Below, piece by piece: positions 52,311-59,545 of a DNA stretch of 64,000 nucleotides; positions within the stretch are counted from its first letter, which is position 1, and every line of letters starts with the position of its first letter. The stretch covers positions 248,001-312,000 of the forward strand of contig NZ_JABGCB010000006.1 of assembly GCF_013149295.1 (NCBI RefSeq), read 5' to 3'. The translations under genes and the position numbers were made by a program. The stretch is from Novosphingobium sp. SG751A (lineage in GTDB: Bacteria; Pseudomonadota; Alphaproteobacteria; Sphingomonadales; Sphingomonadaceae). The notes beneath the pieces are model-generated. The model was not told the origin of the DNA and did not search any database. It worked only from the letters and a program-made list of their open reading frames with translations.

Positions 52311-53395
52311 TCGGCATATTGCGGGATGGCGGCGGGATTGTTGGCAAAGCTCAGCCCCAGCGTCGTCTCGCGCTCGATCACATCGCAGGCCAGCCAGATG
52401 CGCGGCGGCGGCGCCACATTGGGCCCCAGCCGCCCTGCCATCGTCGATACCGCCGTCTGCACCAGCGAGAGCAGCGGCAGGTGGATTGAGGAGGTCGCGT
52501 GCGATAGCCAGCGCGATTGCGAAGTGTCGCCAAAGCCGACCACCGAGACATCCTCGGGCACGCGCAGGCCGAATTCCTTGCGCGCCACATCGACAATGCC
52601 CACGGCCAGATAGTCCGAAGCGGCAAAGATCGCGTCGGGCCGATCCTCGCCTGCAAACAGGACGCGCGCCGCGGTGATCCCGTTTTCATAGGTCCAGCCC
52701 GTATCGACCCAGCGACAGGGCGCGCTGCCTCCCATTTCCATGGCATGGGCAAAGGCCTGCAATTCGGTCAGGCGGCGCGGATTGGCGGCAATCGCGGCGG
52801 GGCGGCTGCGCCCTTCCTTTTGCATCAATTGTGCAATGCTGCGCCCGATTTCCGGTCCGTCGATCCACACCAGAGCGGCGCCTTCGACCACATCCTGCCG
52901 ATCCATCACCACCAGCGAGATACCGGCCGCAACGACTTTTTTGCGCACCGCCGCGCCCGGCACGGCGGAGAGCACGATGATGCCGTCGACCTGTTCATCG
53001 ACCATGTCCCCAACGGTCACGTCCAGCAGCGCCAGATCGCTGACGATACGCCAGACCACGTCGAAGCCGCGCTGACGCAGCTCATCCTCGAACATGGCGT
53101 AGAGGTGGCAGAAATAGGGCGAAAACAGGTTGGCCATCACCACGGCGGCGCGCTTGGGGCGGCCATGGTTCTGCTGGCTGGTGGCTGATTGCAGGCGATA
53201 GCCCAGCGCCTGCGCGGCGGCCAGCACCTTGGCGCGGGTCTGGGGCGCGACGCTGGCCCCCGGCGTAAAGGTGCGTGACACCGCCGAGCGCGAGACCTGC
53301 GCCATGCGCGCCACATCGTCGGCGCTGACTTTGCGCCCGACGGCCTTGGGGGTGATGGTTCGTGCGGCGGGTTTGGAGGGGCCTTTGGGCTTCAT
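52307..53395 (-). CDS. LacI-family transcriptional regulator
   Basis: This 362-aa protein has an N-terminal LacI helix-turn-helix (SADDVARMAQVSRSAVSRTF, about 24-43, then the hinge ALGYR) and a periplasmic-binding-protein-like effector domain (RAAVVMANLFSPYF, DGIIVLSAVPG, DAIFAASDYLAVGIVDVA, VSVVGFGDTS). It likely represses nearby catabolic units until a small ligand binds. A perfect 17-mer operator-like site lies 150 bases upstream and TTGCAC/TTGTGCAT/TTGCGCAA words lie between, so autoregulation is plausible. It is the only transcription factor gene I see in the window. Confidence 0.93.
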   Translation of the reverse strand: MKPKGPSKPAARTITPKAVGRKVSADDVARMAQVSRSAVSRTFTPGASVAPQTRAKVLAAAQALGYRLQSATSQQNHGRPKRAAVVMANLFSPYFCHLYAMFEDELRQRGFDVVWRIVSDLALLDVTVGDMVDEQVDGIIVLSAVPGAAVRKKVVAAGISLVVMDRQDVVEGAALVWIDGPEIGRSIAQLMQKEGRSRPAAIAANPRRLTELQAFAHAMEMGGSAPCRWVDTGWTYENGITAARVLFAGEDRPDAIFAASDYLAVGIVDVARKEFGLRVPEDVSVVGFGDTSQSRWLSHATSSIHLPLLSLVQTAVSTMAGRLGPNVAPPPRIWLACDVIERETTLGLSFANNPAAIPQYAD

Positions 53396-53599
53396 GCGAT
53401 CGGCTGCTGGTCCGTGAACGGGGTGAAGGTCTGTGCATCAGGCTTACGAGTGTTGCACGAATTGTCAAACCCGGTGGCGGTGATGCCCTGCGGCCGATCA
53501 GCTTTGCGCAGATCCGGCCCGCAATTTGGCCGGCGCGCGCGGACTGTCCGCCTGTCGGACAGGGGTAATGGCGTGGCTGAATTGCACGAAATATCGCAA

Positions 53600-53759
53600 T
53601 ATTGTGCATTATGAATTGAACGTAATTGCGCAAAATTCACAATTCGCGCCCTACCTTTGCGGCAAAGGGCGTCAAGGAACCGGGCGCAGACGGCAAAAAA
53701 GGCCGCCGCGCCTGCAACGACCCTCACTGGCCCGGGCCGCGTTGGCCCGGGTTCTTTTT
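53600..53759 (+). ncRNA. candidate small RNA ending at an orphan terminator
   Basis: A terminator on the plus strand at 53731-53759 has no plus-strand gene ahead of it. Between it and the LacI start lie operator-like words and a further hairpin (53654-53668), so a transcript of about 100-200 bases may begin near 53560-53620 (start not determinable from sequence). No open frame with a ribosome site fits. This is an inference. Confidence 0.3.
53731..53759 (+). terminator. intrinsic terminator without an upstream plus-strand gene
   Basis: CCCGGGCC-GCGTT-GGCCCGGG forms a perfect 8-bp stem followed by TTCTTTTT on the plus strand. Read on the minus strand it lacks a T tract, so it is not a good terminator for the convergent hydrolase gene. 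Confidence 0.7.
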
Positions 53760-53766
53760 GCGCCGA

Positions 53767-54696
53767 TTATCCCGCGTCGAGAAAGCGCGCCAGCAAGGGC
53801 GCCGTCGCCTGCGGATTGTCCTGGATCACCCATGCGCCGCTGTCGGGCACCACCACCGTTTCGCCCCGGCGCAGCACTGCCTCGGCAAAGGGGCGGAAAC
53901 GCTGATAGGCCTTGTCGAACTGGCCATAGACGAGCAGGGTCGGGCATTCGACCCGGCGCAGCGCGGATTTGAGATCGGTCACGCCCACGCCGCGCTCGCT
54001 CGGTTGCAGCCAGAGATCGGCGGCCTGACGGCTCTGAATGCCCTCGCCATTGATCGCATCGGCATGGACCATGCCAAAGGTGCCCACCAGCAATTCGGGG
54101 CCAGTGGGTAACGGATGACCACCCGCATCAAAAATCGGCTTCAATTTCACATCCACCGCCTGCCGCACTTCCTCCAGGGATTTGCGCCCGCCCAGAGCAC
54201 TGGAAATCACGCCCAGCCGCCGCACGCGATCCGGATTGGCCGCCGCCATCACCACGCCAATGCAGCCTCCCAGCGAGGTGCCCATCACGTCTGCCACCGG
54301 GATATCCATCTCGTCCAGCGCGCCAAACAGCATCGCTGCCGTTTCTCCCAGCGTGTGAATATAGGGTGGCGGCCCATCCATCCGCGATCGGCCATGGCCG
54401 GGCAGGTCAAAGGCGATCACCTGCCGCCCCTGCGCAAGGGCCGGGGCGACCTGCCGCCAGTCGGCCAGCCATCCGCCCAGCTTGTGGAGCAGGATGACGG
54501 GTGCAACTCCGGCGCGCGCCTCGCCCAGCGTGGCGTAATGCAGCACGCCCCCGCCGCGCCGGATCTGGCCAAAGCGCGTCCAGGGTCCGGCGGGCGGAAC
54601 AATCGGGGCGGGTGCCCTTGGCGCCGCGGCGGCCCCGCCTGCCATCATCGCGGCGCTCATTCCCATCATCTTGGCCATCTCGCGGCGGTTCATCAT
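53767..54696 (-). CDS. alpha/beta-hydrolase-fold protein with Tat-like signal, catalytic His missing
   Basis: This 309-aa protein begins MMNRREMAKMMGMSAAMMAGG, a Met-rich Tat-like signal. The elbow VMGTSLGGC contains Ser141, and YGQFDKAY a likely Asp, but where the base is normally seen (GHW) the sequence reads DSGAWVIQDNP, so the catalytic His is replaced by Ala. It may be inactive as a hydrolase or serve binding. AAGGAG stands seven bases before the ATG. It is last in the MFS-cupin/LLM/PhyH operon. Confidence 0.8.
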   Translation of the reverse strand: MMNRREMAKMMGMSAAMMAGGAAAAPRAPAPIVPPAGPWTRFGQIRRGGGVLHYATLGEARAGVAPVILLHKLGGWLADWRQVAPALAQGRQVIAFDLPGHGRSRMDGPPPYIHTLGETAAMLFGALDEMDIPVADVMGTSLGGCIGVVMAAANPDRVRRLGVISSALGGRKSLEEVRQAVDVKLKPIFDAGGHPLPTGPELLVGTFGMVHADAINGEGIQSRQAADLWLQPSERGVGVTDLKSALRRVECPTLLVYGQFDKAYQRFRPFAEAVLRRGETVVVPDSGAWVIQDNPQATAPLLARFLDAG

Positions 54697-54707
54697 CGTA
54701 TTGCTCC

Positions 54708-55535
54708 TTATGCGCCCGCGCGCAGATCATCACGGCGCCACAGTATCGGCAAGACATCCTGCGCCCCGTCAACCAATTCGCCCTCGGGCATTGCTTCCAC
54801 GCCGGGTATCGCGGCCTTGTAGGGCGCATTGCGCCAGCGCACGTCATGCCCGAACAAACGCACCGCCAACCCGGTGCGGGCCAGAGCGGGACTGTCATTG
54901 CCCTTGGAAAAATGCGGCGTATGCGGGTGAAAGATCACGGCGTCACCCGGCTCCATATCGAATGTCACGAAGCGGAAGGCGAAATCGGGATTGTCGCGCT
55001 CGGCCTCGAAATTGGGGCACAGACCATCGGCCTGATCGGGGCGAAAACCAAAAGTCAAACCCTCCTCCACACAATGTTGATGCCACCCGGCGACATATTC
55101 GATCCGGCCGTTTTCCTCGTTCACCGGGGTAAAGGCTGTCCAGATGTTGGGCGCCATTTCTCCGCTGACCGGCCATGCCGTCTCGTCGCAATGCCATGGC
55201 ATGACCGAGGGGCTGAGCGGGGGCTTGGAAAACAGATGATCGTGATACATGCGGATATGGTCGGCGCCGATCACCCGGCCGGTGGCCTCGGCAATCGGGC
55301 TGTCCATGACAAAGGCACGGAAATCGGGGTCATTACGCCACAGATAGCAGACCGAGAGCATCGCCCCATTCGACGGCCCCAACATGCCATAGCGCCCCGG
55401 ATCGGCGGACACGCGGGCAATCGCGCCCTGCATCCGCGCAACCCATTCCGCATCCAGCAATCCGCGCAGCACCACCACGCCATCGCGCGCATAGGTGTCG
55501 ATATGGTCCTGGGTAATCGCATATTGCATGGTCAT
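54708..55535 (-). CDS. phytanoyl-CoA dioxygenase (PhyH) family enzyme
   Basis: This 275-aa non-heme iron enzyme has the two-histidine-one-carboxylate set: MPWHCDETAW (His115, Asp117) and a distal His in FHPHTPHFS (about 203-208), with Arg226 as a candidate 2-oxoglutarate partner. Family members hydroxylate or demethylate small molecules using 2-oxoglutarate, Fe(II) and O2. AAGGAG precedes the ATG at 55535, which overlaps the LLM stop. Substrate unknown. Confidence 0.88.
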   Translation of the reverse strand: MTMQYAITQDHIDTYARDGVVVLRGLLDAEWVARMQGAIARVSADPGRYGMLGPSNGAMLSVCYLWRNDPDFRAFVMDSPIAEATGRVIGADHIRMYHDHLFSKPPLSPSVMPWHCDETAWPVSGEMAPNIWTAFTPVNEENGRIEYVAGWHQHCVEEGLTFGFRPDQADGLCPNFEAERDNPDFAFRFVTFDMEPGDAVIFHPHTPHFSKGNDSPALARTGLAVRLFGHDVRWRNAPYKAAIPGVEAMPEGELVDGAQDVLPILWRRDDLRAGA

Positions 55536-56620
55536 CGAACGGCTCCTTGATTGGCGGCATCATGGGCCAGCGCGGCGGCGCGCAGGCGGGGAAAGAGTTT
55601 TCCGCCATATTCGGCGAGGTCCTGATCGGGGCGGAAACCGCGGATCAGAAAGCGCGTGATGCCCATGGCGTAATAGTCCATCAGCGCGGCGCAGACCTGA
55701 TCGGGCGTGCCGACCAGCGTGGCCTGATTGCCGAAACGCCCTTGCGCCAGATGGGTCACGCCCAACCAGAGGCAGCGGTCGTGGCGATGGGCGCTTTCGG
55801 CGCTGGATAGGATGGCCTCGCCTGCATGACTGGATTGTGTGAAATTGCTGGGGCCTTGGGGCGCGGGCAGGCGCGCCATCATCGCGCGGAAATTGCGCAG
55901 GACGGCATCGGCCCTTTCCCATGCCTGCGCCTCGGTCTCGCCAAGGATCACCAGCATGGTCATCATGAAATCCATCGGGCGTTCACCCGCCGCCGCCAGC
56001 ACGCGGTCGCGATGGCCTGCGATATGGGCCAGCGTGTCGCCGCTCATGGCGAATACATCGGCATGGCGGCCGCATGCGGCAATGGATTCGCTTGATGTCC
56101 CGGCCCAACTGACGGGAATCGCGCCGGGTTTGACCGGGCTGAAGGCTTGGTTAAAGCGATAGAAGCGCCCCTCGTGGTCGATGGGCGCGGGGCTTTCCCA
56201 GATCCGGCGCAGGATGCCGACATATTCATCGGCGCGGGCATAGCGGTCGGGCTTGGCGGTGAAATCGCCGTCGGCCTCCAGTTCCTTGTCGCTGGGCCCG
56301 GCGATGATGTGGACGGCCACGCGCGCGGGCGCCAGCCTGTCGATCGTGGTCAGCATCCGCGCCGCCATCGTGGGCGCGATAAAGCCGGGGCGGTGGGCCA
56401 GCAGGACTTTCAGCCGCTGAGTTCCCGCCAGAACATGGGTCGCGATGGCGTGGCTGTCGGGCATCAACGAATTGTTGGCGATCAGCACCCGGTCATAACC
56501 GGCGGCTTCCTGCGCTTTGGCGCTTTCCAGCATGGCGGCGGGGTCGAACTGGCCGGGTGGGGCGTGATCGAGCGGGGTGCCCCGGTTATGGGAAACAATG
56601 CCGGTGATTTCGACAGGCAT
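55532..56620 (-). CDS. LLM-class flavin-dependent monooxygenase, SsuD-like
   Basis: This 362-aa protein is closer in size and pattern to alkanesulfonate monooxygenase SsuD than to NtaA: AAGYDRVLIANNSLMPDSH, AHRPGFIAPTMAARMLTT, ARVAVHIIAGPSDKELEADG and a late SWAGTSSESIAACGRHADVF. It would use FMNH2 and O2 on a C-S, C-N or C-C bond. GAGAGGA lies six bases before the ATG. It follows the MFS-cupin gene by 11 bases in the same operon. Confidence 0.88.
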   Translation of the reverse strand: MPVEITGIVSHNRGTPLDHAPPGQFDPAAMLESAKAQEAAGYDRVLIANNSLMPDSHAIATHVLAGTQRLKVLLAHRPGFIAPTMAARMLTTIDRLAPARVAVHIIAGPSDKELEADGDFTAKPDRYARADEYVGILRRIWESPAPIDHEGRFYRFNQAFSPVKPGAIPVSWAGTSSESIAACGRHADVFAMSGDTLAHIAGHRDRVLAAAGERPMDFMMTMLVILGETEAQAWERADAVLRNFRAMMARLPAPQGPSNFTQSSHAGEAILSSAESAHRHDRCLWLGVTHLAQGRFGNQATLVGTPDQVCAALMDYYAMGITRFLIRGFRPDQDLAEYGGKLFPRLRAAALAHDAANQGAVR

Positions 56621-56631
56621 GGATTGTCCTC

Positions 56632-58512
56632 TCAGGGCTTGGGCACGGGTTGAGGATTGTGCTGAATGTTCAGGTGGTTGGCCACGCAATCGCCCGGCGC
56701 CACGCCATCGGGGCAGGAGGAGGCGCGTGGTTTGAGCGGCTCTTCACGCGGCAGGCGGATGGTCATGGCCATGACCGGCGCGACGCCGATGGCGCGGCTG
56801 GTGCGGCCCTTGCCTGTCGTGTCGGCGGCCAGAACGATGTCGCCCGCATGCAATTGCCGGATCGCGCCATCACCCAGCCCCACCTCCAGCGTGCCGCTCA
56901 GCACCACCAGCAGGCGCGGGCTGGAAACCCGGTGCCAGTCGATGAAGGTGCCGGGCGGGCTGACCCCGATCTCGGTGTCGGTGGTGGTCAGCCGCGCGTT
57001 GAGCAGCAGCGGATCGGCACCGGGCGCGCGGGGCAGGGTAATGGTGGAAAGATGCGAGACGCCGCCCGCATCGGCGGTGATCTGGGGGATGGTGATACCC
57101 GATCCCTGCGCGCGGGCGGGCGCAGGCGTGGTTCCCAGCACCATCACCATGGCCAGCGCGCCGATGGCCATGGTGGCGGGCAGGCCATCGCGAGGGCGCG
57201 CGGCCATGGCCTCTTCGCCGCTATGGCGCAGGAACAGGCAGGCGACCGTCGCGGCCATCGCGGGCAGCACCGACATGGACAGGACAATGCCCAGCACGAC
57301 GCCTGATCCTTGCACGCTGCCCGCATCACGGGCCGAGACGAAGCCGGCATGGCTCATGATCGTGCTGAAAATGAACGTGCCAAAGGCGGCGGTGGCCTTT
57401 TCCACCATCACGAAAACCCCGGCCAGCCCGCCCTCGCTATCGGCCATGGCGGCATGGAGGCGGGCATGGTCCATCGTGTCGGTCAGTACGGTGTAGAGGC
57501 CGAAGAACAGGCCGCCGAAACAAAGGCCCTCGGCCCCGCCCAGCATCAGCACCCATGGCACGGGATGGCCCGCCGGAACCAGATACCACAGCAGCATCGC
57601 GCAGGTTTGCGCGCCTGCGGCCAGCATCAGCGCGCGGCGGCGGCCCAGGCGACCCGCGATGCGCACCCATCCGGGCTGGCTGACCATCATCCCCAAGGTC
57701 TGGAGCAGGAAGATCGAGGCGAGGCCTTTGTCCGAGGCGTGCAGGACATGGCGCGTGTAATAGGGCAGCGCCGCGCCATGCAGCGTCAGCCCGGCGAACA
57801 TTGTCACCTTAAAGCCGATCAGGCGGCAGAAGGGTCGGTTGGCGCGGATCGCGGACAGGCACTTCTGCCAGCTCAGGCGCTTTCTTTCGGGCGCGGCCTC
57901 CGCGCCCTCCAGCCCGTCGATCAGCAGAAAAGTGCCGATCCCGCCCGCTGCCACCAGCGTTGCCAGCACCAGCGCCAGCAACCCATGCGCCGCCCTGTCG
58001 CCGCCCAGCGCCGCCAGCATCCACGGCGCGGCCGAGGTGGCCGCCAGCCCGCCGAACGAGGAGCCATAGACGCTGAAGGTCATCAGGCGCGAGCGTTGAT
58101 GGAAATCCTGCGTGATCTGGCGCCCGATGGCCAGATAGGGGATGCGATAGAGCGTGTAGGCGGTGGAAAAGACCAGCAGAGAGGCGCCCGACCAGAGCTG
58201 CAGACCCGCCGCGCCCAGCCCGCCCGGCACGTTGAAGAGCATCACCAGTGAGAGCGCCGCCAGAACGCCGCCGCCCGCCAGATAGGGACGATAGCGGCCC
58301 CAGCGCGTGCTGGTGGCATCGCACAGCAGGCCGACCAGCGGGTCGATGGCGGCATCATAGATCTTGGAAAGAACCACCAGCAGCCCCGCCGCGCCCATCG
58401 CCATGCCCAGCGAATCGGTCATGAAACGCAGGTGGAGCAACCCGACCGCCCCCACCAGCGCCGCCGAGGTGAAGGAACCGAGGCCCCAGCCGATCAAGGC
58501 TTTGCGTTGCAT
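56632..58512 (-). CDS. GPH-type MFS transporter fused to a C-terminal cupin domain
   Basis: This 626-aa open frame starts at an ATG behind GGAGG. Residues 1 to about 430 form a GPH-like 12-helix transporter with SKIYDAAIDPLVGLLCDATS and RWGRYRPY. Residues 436-626 form a cupin (DWHRVSS, LRQLHAGDIV-type motif, DTTGKGR) preceded by a hydrophobic stretch, GLPATMAIGALAMVMVLG, ending TPAPARAQ like a signal peptide. As a thirteenth helix it would place the cupin in the periplasm. From the internal ATG at 57207 the tail alone is 191 aa, close to the free cupin at 48455 (184 aa), so either a true fusion or an in-frame second start is possible. Confidence 0.8.
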   Translation of the reverse strand: MQRKALIGWGLGSFTSAALVGAVGLLHLRFMTDSLGMAMGAAGLLVVLSKIYDAAIDPLVGLLCDATSTRWGRYRPYLAGGGVLAALSLVMLFNVPGGLGAAGLQLWSGASLLVFSTAYTLYRIPYLAIGRQITQDFHQRSRLMTFSVYGSSFGGLAATSAAPWMLAALGGDRAAHGLLALVLATLVAAGGIGTFLLIDGLEGAEAAPERKRLSWQKCLSAIRANRPFCRLIGFKVTMFAGLTLHGAALPYYTRHVLHASDKGLASIFLLQTLGMMVSQPGWVRIAGRLGRRRALMLAAGAQTCAMLLWYLVPAGHPVPWVLMLGGAEGLCFGGLFFGLYTVLTDTMDHARLHAAMADSEGGLAGVFVMVEKATAAFGTFIFSTIMSHAGFVSARDAGSVQGSGVVLGIVLSMSVLPAMAATVACLFLRHSGEEAMAARPRDGLPATMAIGALAMVMVLGTTPAPARAQGSGITIPQITADAGGVSHLSTITLPRAPGADPLLLNARLTTTDTEIGVSPPGTFIDWHRVSSPRLLVVLSGTLEVGLGDGAIRQLHAGDIVLAADTTGKGRTSRAIGVAPVMAMTIRLPREEPLKPRASSCPDGVAPGDCVANHLNIQHNPQPVPKP

Positions 58513-58606
58513 GATAATCCTCCGGCAAGGTTCGGGAGCGCCGGTGCGCCGCCTTATGTGCAATAAGAATGCAAAAATTGGCGGTTATTTTGCACAAATG
58601 GTGACC

Positions 58607-58623
58607 TATCCGCGTGGCGGATT
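58607..58623. promoter_or_regulatory. putative operator upstream of the MFS-cupin operon
   Basis: TATCCG-CGTGG-CGGATT has perfect TCCG-N5-CGGA symmetry, 95 bases ahead of the MFS-cupin start and touching the stop of the membrane-protein gene. Two TGCA words, TGTGCAAT (58557) and TTTTGCACAAA (58588-58598), lie in the same gap. Confidence 0.5.
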
Positions 58624-59284
58624 AAACCGGCGTACCCAGCCCCAGCACGCAGGCGATCAGCACCAGCACCCAGATGCATTGCACCGTGGGCCGCGTCTGG
58701 CCCAACACCTTGCGGACGGCGGCATCGCTTTGGGGCGTGGCCCCCTGCGCCTTCATGGCGGCAATGGCGGGAAACAGCGGAACCAGTTGAAAGCGCACGA
58801 TCACCCCCGTGGTCACGCAGGCTGCCAGCACCAGCAATTTGCAGGCGATGAAGAAGGGCATGGCCAGATGGCCGGTCAACCCCGCCACCCCCGATACGGC
58901 CAGCAGCGCGATCATCGCATAGCGGATTTTGATGTCGATTCCGCGCGCTAATGCCCCGCGCGGCCCATGGATCAGATGCACCGCCCATGCCAGCACCAGC
59001 CAGATCAGGCTGAACACCCACAGTCCCGCCAGGGCCCATGGCGTGATGGCCAGCCAGCCCTTCGTCGCCGCCAGCGACAGGCCCGTCGGCAGCGTCAGGA
59101 TCAGCACCGTGCGCGGGGCCATATCGATCCCGTTCATGATTTTCAGCGCCAAAAGGCGTTCGCCCACCGGCCTCTTTTCGTCCATCATAAAGCCCGCGTT
59201 GTAAAATGTGCCCAGATCCCCGCCCAGCCAGTAGATCGGCACCAGCAGATGAAGCAGGGTGAGCAGGGCAAGCGACCAGTTCAT
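58622..59284 (-). CDS. six-helix integral membrane protein of unknown function, WLGG-E/D family
   Basis: This 220-aa protein has six hydrophobic segments and the LHLLVPIYWLGGDLGTF motif near its N-terminus, paralogous with the protein at 14119 (same length, same helix spacing, same WLGG-acid-x-G-x-F). A conserved His in helix 1 and Arg-rich loops may bind heme or metal. GGGGAG lies seven bases before the ATG. It heads the minus cluster, 109 bases upstream of the MFS-cupin gene. Function unknown. Confidence 0.75.
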   Translation of the reverse strand: MNWSLALLTLLHLLVPIYWLGGDLGTFYNAGFMMDEKRPVGERLLALKIMNGIDMAPRTVLILTLPTGLSLAATKGWLAITPWALAGLWVFSLIWLVLAWAVHLIHGPRGALARGIDIKIRYAMIALLAVSGVAGLTGHLAMPFFIACKLLVLAACVTTGVIVRFQLVPLFPAIAAMKAQGATPQSDAAVRKVLGQTRPTVQCIWVLVLIACVLGLGTPV

Positions 59285-59545
59285 GCAAATCTCCCCGGAA
59301 CGGGCGGCAGATTTCGTGCAAAATGCCGCCGCACTGTGCAAGGCCATGCAACGCCGCGCGCCCAAAGAGCAGCACTTCAGGGTGGCTTTGGCCGTGTGGC
59401 GGTTAAATCTGACGCGGATGGCCGTGGCATTGCCGATCATGATGCAATAATTTGCAAGCAACGCTGCCCAAGGCGCGGAAGAGGGCCTCTCCGCCGCGCA
59501 TTGGCCGCCGCGCATGGCCTTATGGGAAGAATGGTGGAAAAGAGC
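59285..59545. promoter_or_regulatory. 261-base divergent promoter region
   Basis: The gap separates the membrane-protein and amine-oxidase genes. It contains CGTGCAAAATG (near 59315), CTGTGCAAGG (near 59334) and TTTGCAAGC, members of the TGCA-type motif, and only a weak 17-mer match (TGCCCA-AGGCG-CGGAAG, 59465-59481). I see no gene. Confidence 0.35.

Larger units (their letters stand above)
53396..53766. promoter_or_regulatory. 371-base regulatory region upstream of the LacI gene
   Basis: No gene is convincing. It contains the perfect palindrome TGTCCG-CCTGT-CGGACA (53545-53561), then TTGCAC (53582), TTGTGCAT (53602-53609) and TTGCGCAA (53626-53633), which could be LacI-type operators. A hairpin CCTTTG-CGG-CAAAGG (53654-53668) and a plus-strand terminator (53731-53759) follow. 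Confidence 0.55.

Noticed and set aside
52307..53395. Assigning the 17-base motif to the LacI protein as its operator
   Set aside because: A copy lies upstream of the gene, but the odd-length TCCG-N5-CGGA form is atypical of LacI operators, and the TGCA-type words nearby fit better; I leave the regulator open.
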